A DNA stretch of 64,000 nt, from the NCBI RefSeq assembly GCF_016097415.1, contig NZ_JAEHGE010000001.1:4149897-4213896 (forward strand), in the 5' to 3' direction. Position numbers and translations under genes: made by a program. Origin of the DNA: a sulfur-oxidizing endosymbiont of Gigantopelta aegis (GTDB lineage: Bacteria; Pseudomonadota; Gammaproteobacteria; GRL18). Shown here piece by piece: positions 20,548 to 29,745 of this stretch; positions within the stretch are counted from its first letter, which is position 1; every line of letters begins with the position of its first letter. The notes below the pieces were generated by a model that was not told where the DNA came from, made no database searches, and was given only the letters and a program-made list of their open reading frames with translations.

Positions 20548-20758
20548 CAACTCTTAGCCCTTTTTTACTCTCGTTTGCCAGACTCCACCCCGTAATAAAA
20601 ACAAAAAAAGCAACCCCTATTTGTTTAGTATAAACTGGCTGTGATATTAAATTGAATATATTGAGTGGGTTACCGACCACATGGCCATAGACAATTAAAA
20701 ACATGCCTAATGCTTTCATCCAATCGACAAAATGTTGATGTTTTACAGGGGGCGTCAT
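20519..20758 (-). pseudogene. Acyltransferase family 3 protein, N-terminal fragment
   Basis: About 70 native residues starting MTPPVKHQHFVDWMKALGMF, then a membrane segment (LIVYGHVVG) and the start of a second (IGVAFFVFITGWSLA). This is the N-terminus of an integral-membrane acyltransferase 3 (OafA/YrhL type), which O-acylates surface sugars. The frame is cut at 20548 by the IS66-B end, which supplies the last residues and stop. Confidence 0.7.
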
Positions 20759-20771
20759 AGTAGCATCTTAA

Positions 20772-21374
20772 TCAAGTATTATTATCATCGAGTTTTTTCA
20801 CAAACCGCGCGGGATTTCCCGCCATAATCACATGTGAGCAAATATTCGTGGTTACGACAGAACCTGCCCCTACCATACTCCCCTCTCCAACATCTGCCGC
20901 AATAATAGCACCCTCTCCAATCCAAACATTGTCTGCTAATTTTACCTGACTCAAGCGATCAGCGGAATAGGGCGTCCACGTACCATCATCTCCCCGTACA
21001 TGTAATGCTTTACCGCTTAATATGCTTACACGGCTTCCAATTAAACAATGATCACCTAATTCAGACGAGCCAATGATTGAATAGCTACCAATATAGACAT
21101 GCTTGCCCACTTTGCTATAACGATGGGAAAAAATAGTACCAAAACCAATATGACAATGCGCTGAGCATTCGTCCAAAATAAGAGAATAAAATCCTCGACG
21201 CAAAAAAGCCCCCGGAACGCCTGGTTGTAAGGCTAGAATATGCGTACAAATATTAAAAATGAATTCCACGTCTTTAGAGAATAATATTTCTTCCAGTTTA
21301 CAAAGAGCAACCAGAGGAAACACAAGCAACTGGGATAACAGATTTAATAAATATTTTAAGCTTTGTTTTATCAT
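20772..21374 (-). CDS. Hexapeptide-repeat (left-handed beta helix) acetyltransferase
   Basis: A 200-residue protein. After a hydrophobic N-terminal stretch, residues about 80-190 contain hexapeptide repeats (VYIGSYSIIG, CLIGSRVSIL, VWIGEGAIIAADV, SMVGAGSVVT) and the terminal AGNPARFVKK common to sugar O-acetyltransferases of the WcaF/NodL group. It ends a run of tightly spaced minus-strand genes with the AMP ligase, SDR and ACP, suggesting transfer of an acyl or acetyl group onto a sugar. Confidence 0.8.
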   Translation of the reverse strand: MIKQSLKYLLNLLSQLLVFPLVALCKLEEILFSKDVEFIFNICTHILALQPGVPGAFLRRGFYSLILDECSAHCHIGFGTIFSHRYSKVGKHVYIGSYSIIGSSELGDHCLIGSRVSILSGKALHVRGDDGTWTPYSADRLSQVKLADNVWIGEGAIIAADVGEGSMVGAGSVVTTNICSHVIMAGNPARFVKKLDDNNT

Positions 21375-21379
21375 ATTAT

Positions 21380-22732
21380 TTAGTCCAGTTCTTTTTTTAT
21401 ACGTCTCATACGCTTAAAACGCTCATTGTAGATAGTTTCATCCGTTATAATGATTTTACCCGGCACTTTATACGATTGGAGTTTACTTCTACAAAAAACC
21501 AACATACGTGCCTTCAGTTCCCTTAAGGTTTCAGGAGTCAGTAATTTAATCTTGGCAACAACTATTTTTCCTGTCAGCATATGATCCTGGCCAAACACAA
21601 CCACATCTTCAACATTTTCCATTTCTAACAACACACTTTCAACTTCGGCTGGAAAAACTTTATAGCCACCGACATTGATAATCTCGCTGGCACGACCCAG
21701 GATGCGAATCCAGTCACCGTCTTGTTCGACCAAGTCTCCAGTATCTAAAAAGCCCTCTTCATCAAATGGGTTGGGGGCATTGAGGTAACCTAACATAGCA
21801 GAATCTGATTTGATCCATAATGTATCATTGACAATTTTCGTGGTAAATTCTTCACCGCCTACTTTTAACCAAAGTGAGTCAGATGAGCGTGATTTTGAAC
21901 GAAGTATGCCTACTTCTGAAAGTCCATAGGTTTGCTGTAATATCGTACCCGGTAAAATACTTGTTAACCTTTTCAGAGTACTTTCCTGCATAGGCTCGGT
22001 ACCATAAGTGATCAATTTCAATGATGACAAATCATAGTCTTGGTAAACTTTAGAGAGCATCAGCAAATTTAAGAAGGTAGGCGACGTAGGCAAAAGCTCG
22101 GCTTTAAAAGCTTCAACCGCTCGACAAACACCTGCTGAACTTCTGTCATCCGACACAATAATCATGCCATTGTTCGCTAACGAATAAAGCAATGAATTAA
22201 TGCCGCCAATATGATCTAATTGTAGAAAAATAAGCATTCTAAGTGATTTTCTGGGCGTAGTAAATTTACCCATCAGTTTATTAAGATCTTGAACGATGGC
22301 TTTACTCTTGCCGGTTGAACCTGATGAAAATAACACTAAGCCAGGATGTTGCTGCTCTCTCAATTTTTGGTATATTGAATGGTCTGCTATTCTTTGTGTT
22401 TTGCTCAATACGGGTTGTCCATTTTCCAATGAGATGTCATATTCTGTACTGGCAATATCCCTAAACTCACTAAAATGATTTTTTGAATCTAATGACAAAG
22501 GAACGATAATATTGTTATTTTTTATCAATGATAAAAACAGTGCAATGGACAAGGGCGAATAATCACCATCAAAGGAGACAACGGCACCAGGAAGAATGTT
22601 TTTTTCTTTAATCCAAAGAGAAAACTTTTCAAAAGACTCCAGTAAACCTTGATATGTTGCTGAAAATTGAAACGAAACTAAAGCCTGATGCGCTGGAGTA
22701 TCTCGCATTTTTTGCAAAAAAAAGTCAATCAT
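21380..22732 (-). CDS. AMP-dependent acyl ligase (ANL superfamily)
   Basis: A 450-residue adenylate-forming enzyme. The P-loop-like motif is LVLFSSGSTGKSKAIV, then QQTYGLSEVGILR, FLDTGDLVEQDGDW, ILGRASEIINVGGYKVFPAE, and the C-terminal lysine region RFKRMRRIKKEL. It activates a carboxylic acid as acyl-AMP and probably loads it onto the ACP encoded two genes upstream. The start ATG overlaps the stop of the SDR gene by one base. Confidence 0.85.
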   Translation of the reverse strand: MIDFFLQKMRDTPAHQALVSFQFSATYQGLLESFEKFSLWIKEKNILPGAVVSFDGDYSPLSIALFLSLIKNNNIIVPLSLDSKNHFSEFRDIASTEYDISLENGQPVLSKTQRIADHSIYQKLREQQHPGLVLFSSGSTGKSKAIVQDLNKLMGKFTTPRKSLRMLIFLQLDHIGGINSLLYSLANNGMIIVSDDRSSAGVCRAVEAFKAELLPTSPTFLNLLMLSKVYQDYDLSSLKLITYGTEPMQESTLKRLTSILPGTILQQTYGLSEVGILRSKSRSSDSLWLKVGGEEFTTKIVNDTLWIKSDSAMLGYLNAPNPFDEEGFLDTGDLVEQDGDWIRILGRASEIINVGGYKVFPAEVESVLLEMENVEDVVVFGQDHMLTGKIVVAKIKLLTPETLRELKARMLVFCRSKLQSYKVPGKIIITDETIYNERFKRMRRIKKELD

Positions 22733-23310
22733 TAGGATACGCCACCAAGATAAATAACCTGGCTGCTAATCATTTTGCTTTCTGGACGCAGGTAAAAATC
22801 TGCCAGATTAATAATATCATCTGGTGTAGCCATTTTTTGCACTGCTTGACGCTTTATCAGTTCAACAATTTTCTCTTTTGCCACACCTTTAATAAGAGCT
22901 GTATCAATGGGTGATGGACCAATAGTATTACAGGTAATACCAAAACTACCATACTCTTTGGCAATGATTCGAGTTAAGGTTTCAACTGCACTTTTACTCG
23001 CAGCATAGGTTGCTTCGCCCTCTAGTTGCAATGGCACTGCAACGGTAGACATATTGATGATTCTAGGATTGGCGGCTCTTTTCAAAAGTCCAAAGGCTTT
23101 TTGACAGAATAAAAATGTACCCTGTACATTAATATCAAATATTTTTTGATAGGATTCTATTGGTGTTAGAGCAAAGGCATTCATACTTGCCACACCGGCA
23201 TTATTGATAAGTACGTCTAATAATTTCGCCTCGTTGTAAAAAGTGCTCCGATAATTTTTACCTAATCCTCGGCTAGTCCCCGTTATCAGAATGTTTCTTG
23301 ATGAGCTCAT
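22732..23310 (-). CDS. Short-chain dehydrogenase (FabG-like), internally shortened
   Basis: Only 192 residues against about 245 for the family. The N-terminal glycine motif TGTSRGLGK is followed directly by a segment (KLLDVLINNAG) that normally lies about 45 residues further on, so part of the Rossmann fold is missing while the frame stays open. The catalytic Ser-Tyr-Lys are present (INMSTVAVP, TYAASKSA). Likely role was reduction of an ACP-bound acyl group. The deletion probably inactivates it. Confidence 0.7.
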   Translation of the reverse strand: MSSSRNILITGTSRGLGKNYRSTFYNEAKLLDVLINNAGVASMNAFALTPIESYQKIFDINVQGTFLFCQKAFGLLKRAANPRIINMSTVAVPLQLEGEATYAASKSAVETLTRIIAKEYGSFGITCNTIGPSPIDTALIKGVAKEKIVELIKRQAVQKMATPDDIINLADFYLRPESKMISSQVIYLGGVS

Positions 23311-23319
23311 ATCAGCACC

Positions 23320-23604
23320 CTAAACTAAATCTTCGATATAAGTAGTAAGAGATGCTACATTTTTAAATGGACTGTTTGATTGTGACATTGCACGCTCATC
23401 ACTCAGTGAGATGTTAACATCTTGATCCATCATAGATTCTTCAATATCAATAAGAAAAGCGACCAAGCCCATTGAATCTAAATAACCATTTTTGCCATAG
23501 AGCTCTGTCTCATTTGACACAGGAATTTTCTCACTCTCTTCTTTGGAATTATTAACCATCTCCAAAGCATCAAATATAACTTGTTGAATATCATTTTTTT
23601 TCAT
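23320..23604 (-). CDS. Acyl carrier protein
   Basis: A 94-residue acidic helical protein. The phosphopantetheine attachment serine is in NGYLDSMGLVAFLIDIEE, the DS motif typical of carrier proteins in polysaccharide-modifying clusters. It is followed by SDR, AMP ligase and acetyltransferase genes on the same strand, which together make an acyl activation and transfer cassette. Confidence 0.8.
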   Translation of the reverse strand: MKKNDIQQVIFDALEMVNNSKEESEKIPVSNETELYGKNGYLDSMGLVAFLIDIEESMMDQDVNISLSDERAMSQSNSPFKNVASLTTYIEDLV

Positions 23605-23637
23605 AAAAATTACTTCCTTTTTGATTCAAGGTAAAGC

Positions 23638-23946
23638 TTAATTTTTAATTGCTGAGAATCTCAACTTAAACCATCTGATTTCTTTTTTAATAGATAGTTT
23701 TAATAAACGTTTTCCTAAATCGGTGCCTAACTGATAAAATATTCCGCCTAATGTGTAATGTTCGGGTTCACCATAAGTCATTTTTTCCTGCTGATAAGCT
23801 TGTTTTCTATGCAAAGCCTGAAAAAAACCTGTCTGTTCAAGGTCGATTTGATTTTGCATTAAAAGAACCAAAATACGTGTATAGGTACGTGTCTCTTCAT
23901 CCTTTAAATTATCAATTACATAGGACATATAAAAGTAACTTCTCAA
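23638..23946 (-). pseudogene. 3' fragment of an unidentified gene cut by IS66-B
   Basis: About 98 native residues (SYVIDNLKDEETRTYTRI to RWFKLRFSAIKN), rich in basic and aromatic residues at the end. The first four residues (MRSY) are encoded by the IS66-B terminus that starts at 23935, so the N-terminal part is lost. I do not recognise the family; position ahead of the ACP suggests the same acyl-modification operon. Confidence 0.5.
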
Positions 23947-25517
23947 TAAGTCTGTGCAAAACTTGAAATAAAAACAAAAAAAGTCTTGACAGCATTTTAG
24001 AGGACAAAAATTGCATTTTCACTGCCCCATGTAATTTATCCCTATAAATGATCCTGTCGATCTGTCTCAGATCGAAATAGAATATTTTTGAATATTATCT
24101 TAACTGAGAGGGAGTTTGATCAACACAGGAACTAAAAAGAGCCTTAAAAAGCCATGATACAATTGTTTTATTGAAAACAACCTGTATTGATTATAGTGAA
24201 AAAATTACCTCCAATTCCAGAGATACCTGAAGAAGAAAAGACACCGGTAGTCCGATTACTCCTTGCTTTCATGGAGCAACAACAGGAAATCATTCAAAAC
24301 CAACAGGTTGAAATCGATGCCCTTAAAACAGAAGTTGCTAAGCTTAAAAAGCTACCTCCAAAGCCTAAAATAAGAGCCAGTAAATTGCCAAAGGATGATG
24401 ACAATGATAATCCGACAGGTCATTCAGGAAGCAAGAAAAACAACTCAGGAAATGGGACTAGTAAAAGTCGTAAACGAAAGAAGAAATTGGCTATTCATAA
24501 AACCACCGTTATCAAACCAGATAACCTGCCAGAACATTCACGTTTTTTAGGGTATCAGGATTATTTTGTTCAGGAGCTGCTGATTAAGCCTTTCAATACT
24601 CGTTATCGATTGGCTCGCTATAAAACACCCGATGGTGGTGATACCTGTATAGGAAAATTGAGCTTTGATACACATATAGGACATTTTGGCCATACATTAC
24701 AGAGTTATATCGTTTATCAATATTATCACCAGAGAGTGACTCAGCCATTGATAATACAACAATTAACAGAATTAGGTTTTGATATTTCAACGGGTCAGAT
24801 CAATGAGATTTTAATCCATGACAAAGACCATTTTCATACTGAAAAAATACATTGCTAACTGCCGGTATCAACAATAGTACTTATATCCATGTTGATGATA
24901 CGGGTAGTCGTCATGATGGAAAGAATGGTTATTGTACTCACGTTGGCAATGAAACCTTTGCCTGGTTTTCAAGTGCTCGATATAAGAGCCGGATTAATTT
25001 TCTACAATTGTTACGAGGTGCTGCTGTTGATTATACGCTCAACGATGCAGCACTTGATTATATGAGAGCAGAAAAATTACCTCACAAGCCATTGAGCGTT
25101 ATTGAACAAAGTCATCAGACTTGCTTTGATAATGAAGAAGCCTGGAAATACTATCTGCAGAACAATAGTATCATAACACAACGGCATGTTCGCATTGCCA
25201 CAGAAGGCGCTTTACTGGGGGCATTAATTAACAGTGGCTTTCCAAGTGATTTGGTGATTGTGATGTGTCAACACTTTTCCGGACAGTTTTCTAAATATTT
25301 TTTTGGCTGTTTCAAGTGATTTTTGTCATTTTGTATTTCCTATCATTTTAGTTTCTCATGTTAACTTTAAACAGATGAAGAGAAAGGGCTTTTGCCCTCT
25401 GGAACGATAGAGCCGTTCCATTCACCCAAGGTATTTTCACAACGGTAATGATCCTGTTACAATATCTTCACGGCACAGGCTGAGGAGCCGATGGCCGTCA
25501 ACGGTAATGGGCGGCAT

Positions 25518-26251
25518 TTATGTCGCCTTTACCCCCAATTCAGTTTTCAAACTATGAAAGAAGCTCTCTGATACAGCATTGTCCCAGCAATTTCCTTTGC
25601 GGCTCATAGACTGAATTATGTTATGATCCGACAATATTTTTCTATGACTATCAGAGGCATATTGGCTACCTCGGTCAGTATGCCAAAGCAATCCATCCAT
25701 TGGTTTACGCTTCCATATGGCCATCAGTAAAGCATCATTGACTAGCTTGGCTTTCATTCGCTCATCCATCGACCAGCCAACAATTTGCCTAGAGAATAAG
25801 TCAATGACAACCGCTAAATATAACCAGCCTTCCTTGGTGGCAATATAGGTAATATCACCCACATAGTAGCGATCAGGTTGAGAGACAGTAAACTCTCTTT
25901 CCAGTAAATTTGGAGATATACGCTTATTATGCTTGGAATTAGTCGTCGCTTTAAAGCGTCTCTTCGTTTTACAAAACAAACCGGCTTTTTTCATTAATCG
26001 ACCAATTCTCCGGCGGCTTATATGAACGCCTTTTTCAGCCAGTTTTCTTTTTAAGACGACGGGTTCCATAAGTCTTGCGACTGTCTTCAAACAGTTTTTT
26101 AGCTGCTCAGTAAGCGCTTCATTTTCTTTCTCTCTATCCGTTTTAGGAGAGCTAACCCAATCATAATAGCAACTACGGAAACATCCATAAAACGGCACAG
26201 AATCGTTACCGGGTAATCTTTAGCCTGATCAGTTATCCATGCGTACTTCAC
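25518..26251 (-). pseudogene. IS3-A orfB, copy c, truncated and frameshifted
   Basis: Contains the transposase core ([44 protein letters not shown]) but ends abruptly after LKTEL because of the internal deletion. A lost G near 26175 shifts the start region away from the usual [13 protein letters not shown] frame. Confidence 0.8.
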
Positions 26252-26549
26252 AAAGTTTCCCTTGCAAAGTACGCTGTGGCCTTTTTAATAAATCACGCTC
26301 CTGAATCACTTTTGCCAATTCTTTTTTCAGACGTTTTACTTCATCATAAATGTGTTCATCACTTCTATTGGCTACCGTCTTCACCGGTTTGGAATATTTA
26401 CTGATCCAGGTATGTAGAGTATTTACATTAACACCTAGCTCCCTGGCAGTCTGAGAAACAGGTTGATCCGTCTCATTAGCTAATTTGACAGCTGATTCTT
26501 TAAATTCTGATGTATAGCTTTTATTCGGTTTTTTTGTTTGATCATTCAT
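26229..26549 (-). CDS. IS3-A orfA (helix-turn-helix subunit), copy c
   Basis: A 106-residue OrfA with SEFKESAVKLANETD, QTARELGVNVNTLHTWISKY (helix-turn-helix) and a leucine-zipper-like segment EVKRLKKELAKVIQERDLL. The sequence after LLK is typical IS3 OrfA (KATAYFARE) only in the -1 frame, as in the other copies. Confidence 0.8.
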   Translation of the reverse strand: MNDQTKKPNKSYTSEFKESAVKLANETDQPVSQTARELGVNVNTLHTWISKYSKPVKTVANRSDEHIYDEVKRLKKELAKVIQERDLLKRPQRTLQGKLCEVRMDN

Positions 26550-27130
26550 TTTAGGTCACACTTTTTATCTTTTAGTTATTTTAAGTTGTGTGTCCGGTTA
26601 AGTATAGCCACATTATTGTGAGTGATGATGCAGGACAATTTGATATTTTGTTGCACGCATTATGTTGGATACATGCAGACAGAGTGTTTCAGCGGATACT
26701 ACCACTCAATGAGCGACATGATAAAGAACTGAACTGGGTACATACTCAGATTTGGGAACTATTTTATGATCTCAAACAATATAAACTTGAGCCAGATGAT
26801 CCGTTGAAGTCAGCGATTGCTGAACATTTTGATGAATTGTGCCGGACTAAAACAAGCTTTGAAACGTTGAATCAGGCACTGAAACGATTGGCAAGAAATA
26901 AAACAGAATTACTGCTGGTATTGGAACGGCCTGATATTCCTCTTCATAATAATTTGAGTGAAAATGATATTCGAGAATATGTTATTAAGCGTAAAATTAG
27001 TGGTAGTACACGCTCAAAGGATGGGCAACTTTGCAGAGATACCTTTGTCAGTTTAAAGAAAACTTAATGTGGCTATACTTAACCGGACACACAACTTAAA
27101 ATAACTAAAAGATAAAAAGTGTGACCTAAA

Positions 27131-27430
27131 ATGAATGATCAAACAAAAAAACCGAATAAAAGCTATACATCAGAATTTAAAGAATCAGCTGTCAAATTAG
27201 CTAATGAGACGGATCAACCCGTTTCTCAGACTGCCAGGGAGCTAGGTGTTAATGTAAATACTCTACATACCTGGATCAGTAAATATTCCAAACCGGTGAA
27301 GACGGTAGCCAATAGAAGTGATGAACACATTTATGATGAAGTAAAACGTCTGAAAAAGAATTGGCAAAAGTGATTCAGGAGCGTGATTTATTAAAAAGGC
27401 CACAGCGTACTTTGCAAGGGAAACTTTGTG
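27131..27430 (+). pseudogene. IS3-A orfA, copy d, frameshifted
   Basis: Identical to other OrfA copies to VKRLKK, then one A is missing in the lysine run and the frame ends at 27373 (NWQK). Without this change it would continue as ELAKVIQERDLL. Confidence 0.75.
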
Positions 27431-28290
27431 AAGTACGCATGGATAACTGATCAGGCTAAAGATTACCCGGTAACGATTCTGTGCCGTTTTATGGATGTTT
27501 CCCGTAGTTGCTATTATGATTGGGTTAGCTCTCCTAAAACGGATAGAGAGAAAGAAAATGAAGCGCTTACTGAGCAGCTAAAAAACTGTTTGAAGACAGT
27601 CGCAAGACTTATGGAACCCGTCGTCTTAAAAGAAAACTGGCTGAAAAAGGCGTTCATATAAGCCGCCGGAGAATTGGTCGATTAATGAAAAAAGCCGGTT
27701 TGTTTTGTAAAACGAAGAGACGCTTTAAAGCGACGACTAATTCCAAGCATAATAAGCGTATATCTCCAAATTTACTGGAAAGAGAGTTTACTGTCTCTCA
27801 ACCTGATCGCTACTATGTGGGTGATATTACCTATATTGCCACCAAGGAAGGCTGGTTATATTTAGCGGTTGTCATTGACTTATTCTCTAGGCAAATTGTT
27901 GGCTGGTCGATGGATGAGCGAATGAAAGCCAAGCTAGTCAATGATGCTTTACTGATGGCCATATGGAAGCGTAAACCAATGGATGGATTGCTTTGGCATA
28001 CTGACCGAGGTAGCCAATATGCCTCTGATAGTCATAGAAAAATATTGTCGGATCATAACATAATTCAGTCTATGAGCCGCAAAGGAAATTGCTGGGACAA
28101 TGCTGTATCAGAGAGCTTCTTTCATAGTTTGAAAACTGAATTGACGCACCATTGTCGATTCAAAACCAGAGTAGAAGCAAAGCAGGCAATATTTGAATAT
28201 ATTGAGGTATTTTATAATCGGGAGCGACTTCATTCGGCTAATGATTATTTGTCACCAGTCGATTATGAAATACAGCAGGAAATAGCTTAA
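27428..28290 (+). pseudogene. IS3-A orfB, copy d, read in two frames
   Basis: The start region [20 protein letters not shown] runs to a stop at 27661; the catalytic part reads from the -1 frame to 28290 with [29 protein letters not shown] and [10 protein letters not shown]. The two frames meet at A-AAA-AAC (around 27579-27585). A -1 shift there gives the family-typical [18 protein letters not shown], so this copy may encode a complete OrfB by frameshifting. Confidence 0.7.
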
Positions 28291-28580
28291 ATCGATTGAT
28301 TGAAGAGGGTAAAAGGCGACATAAATGCCGCCCATTACCGTTGACGGCCATCGGCTCCTCAGCCTGTGCCGTGAAGATATTGTAACAGGATCATTACCGT
28401 TGTGAAAACACCTTGGGTGAATGGAACGGCTCTATCGTTCCAGAGGGCAAAGCCCTTTCTCTTCATCTGTTTAAAGTTAACATGAGAAACTAAAATGATA
28501 GGAAATACAAAATGACAAAAATCACTTGAAACAGCCAAAAAAATATTTAGAAAACTGTCCGGAAAAGTGTTGACACATCA

Positions 28581-28648
28581 ATACGAATAGGTTCTGAATT
28601 TCTATCAATGCCATTGCTTTCTCGAATTGTGATGGGTACGTTTATCAT
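28581..28648 (-). pseudogene. 5' fragment of the next exopolysaccharide gene
   Basis: An ATG at 28648, six bases after the FemAB stop codon, opens MINVPITIRESNGIDRNSEP and the frame runs into IS3-A copy d. Tight spacing shows it was the next gene of the exopolysaccharide operon. Too short to identify. Confidence 0.55.
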
Positions 28649-28653
28649 GGTTG

Positions 28654-29682
28654 CTACGGAATATTTTTGACAATGGCAGGGCCAATGAGTTTGGTCAACG
28701 GCAGTGGTAATTTCTGCCAGATTTTAATGGCCATTTGGTATTTTGGGTTGTTAGGGTTCACCTCGGGTATTGACTGGCCTGCTTGTAGCAGGTAATACCA
28801 ATGTAATGTTTTTTCTTGACCGCCCCATTGTTTTTTGAATCGATAGGTGCCGCTGTCTTTGCTGCAGCGGCCGAAGTCAAATACGCTACAGTTTTGTGAC
28901 ATGGCATATTTTAATACTTCAAAATAGAGCAACATATTGGGGCTGAGTTTATCGTATTTTCTTAGCGTGGCAGCCCAAGGAATTTCCATCCTGCCTTTGT
29001 AGTGGATAATAAAGGCAGTGCCTACCGGAGTATGGTCTTCTGCAAAGACGACTACGATTCGGGCTTGTTCAGGTAGTTCGGTAAAAATGGTGCTAAAAAA
29101 ATCTTTGGCATAAACGGGTGTGCCTAATTCACGCATTTTTATTGCGAAAATTTCATAAAAAAGGTCAATACCGTCTTGTGTAAATACTTTGGCATACATG
29201 CCTGCTTTAATGGGTCTACGTATCTGGCTTCTCAGTTTGGCTTTAAATTGTTTCATTAAAGCCTCTTCATTATCGGGCAAGTCCAGATAATAGGTAACTT
29301 TTTTTGATTTCACGGGCAGATCAAATTCATTTTCTTGCATGGAACGCAATTCAATAAATTCTGCCTTGGATGCAGTGAGTGTTTTTTCTGCCGCAGACAA
29401 TAAGGCTGTTTTAGCTTGTTCATTTGAATATAGCATGCCGCCATAATTCACATAGGGAAAGGAGATGATGAATTCGCCAAATAGTGCTGACTTGAATAAA
29501 ACCAGTGGCAAGATAGCTTCTATTGAGTCATTATTTTCAATATAAAGATAGGTGGTTTGTTTTTTAAAATGTTTTTCAACGATGTTTTTCCAGGCGAGAG
29601 TATGATAAATCGTCCCTGCCGGGTGTTGTTCAACGTAATGATCCCATCTTGAATCTTGACCGTCTAAATGATTTACTTGCAC
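28654..29682 (-). CDS. FemAB-like protein of XrtA/PEP-CTERM exopolysaccharide loci
   Basis: A 342-residue GNAT/FemAB-fold protein. Conserved pieces include HPAGTIYHTLAWKNIVEK, FPYVNYGGMLY, LRSQIRRPIKAG, AFIIHYKGRMEIPWAATLR, LSPNMLLYFEVLKYA and FDFGRCSKDSGTYRFKKQWG. These are typical of the FemAB family tied to exosortase (EpsH/XrtA) loci, believed to modify polysaccharide or peptide substrates by aminoacyl or acyl transfer. It follows the nucleotide-sugar dehydrogenase gene on the same strand. Confidence 0.85.
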   Translation of the reverse strand: MQVNHLDGQDSRWDHYVEQHPAGTIYHTLAWKNIVEKHFKKQTTYLYIENNDSIEAILPLVLFKSALFGEFIISFPYVNYGGMLYSNEQAKTALLSAAEKTLTASKAEFIELRSMQENEFDLPVKSKKVTYYLDLPDNEEALMKQFKAKLRSQIRRPIKAGMYAKVFTQDGIDLFYEIFAIKMRELGTPVYAKDFFSTIFTELPEQARIVVVFAEDHTPVGTAFIIHYKGRMEIPWAATLRKYDKLSPNMLLYFEVLKYAMSQNCSVFDFGRCSKDSGTYRFKKQWGGQEKTLHWYYLLQAGQSIPEVNPNNPKYQMAIKIWQKLPLPLTKLIGPAIVKNIP

Positions 29683-29745
29683 TGTTTACACTTTCCCGTT
29701 GTCATGCCTGATGTTGAGGTTGAGGTTGAGGTTGAAATTTAGGGG

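Larger units (their letters stand above)
25261..26615 (-). mobile_element. IS3-A copy c in IS66-B copy 2
   Basis: Both termini present, flanked by the 3-bp target duplication TTG (25258-25260 and 26616-26618), and the host transposase reads through perfectly if the insert is removed. About 160 bp are deleted near 25535, removing the orfB C-terminus. Confidence 0.9.
23935..27064 (+). mobile_element. IS66-B copy 2, interrupted and right-truncated
   Basis: The left terminus GTAACTTCTCAATAAGTCTG starts at 23935. IS3-A copy c is inserted at 25261-26615 with the 3-bp duplication TTG, and the element ends at 27064 where IS3-A copy d begins; the right terminus is missing. The matching right-end fragment at 20507-20547 may derive from a related rearrangement. 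Confidence 0.85.
24187..27064 (+). pseudogene. IS66-B transposase, copy 2, fragmented
   Basis: Three pieces of the same transposase: 24187-24858 (N-terminal part with an extra Gly codon in DGGDTCIGK), 24852-25260 (IHVDDTGSRH and on to PSDLVIV) and 26616-27064 (SDDAGQFD to VSLKKT). The first junction is a shortened A run (six A, seven in copy 1) in CATACTGAAAAAATAC. The other breaks are the two IS3-A insertions. Inactive. Confidence 0.85.
27065..28580 (+). mobile_element. IS3-A copy d (near full length)
   Basis: A 1516-bp copy with both termini. Flanking trinucleotides differ (ACT and ATA): the left flank is IS66-B transposase, the right flank is the exopolysaccharide locus, so the copy now sits at a rearrangement junction. 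About 290 bp of structured non-coding sequence follow orfB, as in copy f. Confidence 0.88.

Noticed and set aside
23935..28580. Several apparently separate transposase genes
   Set aside because: They are pieces of one IS66-B transposase and two IS3-A copies; duplications and alignments rejoin them exactly.
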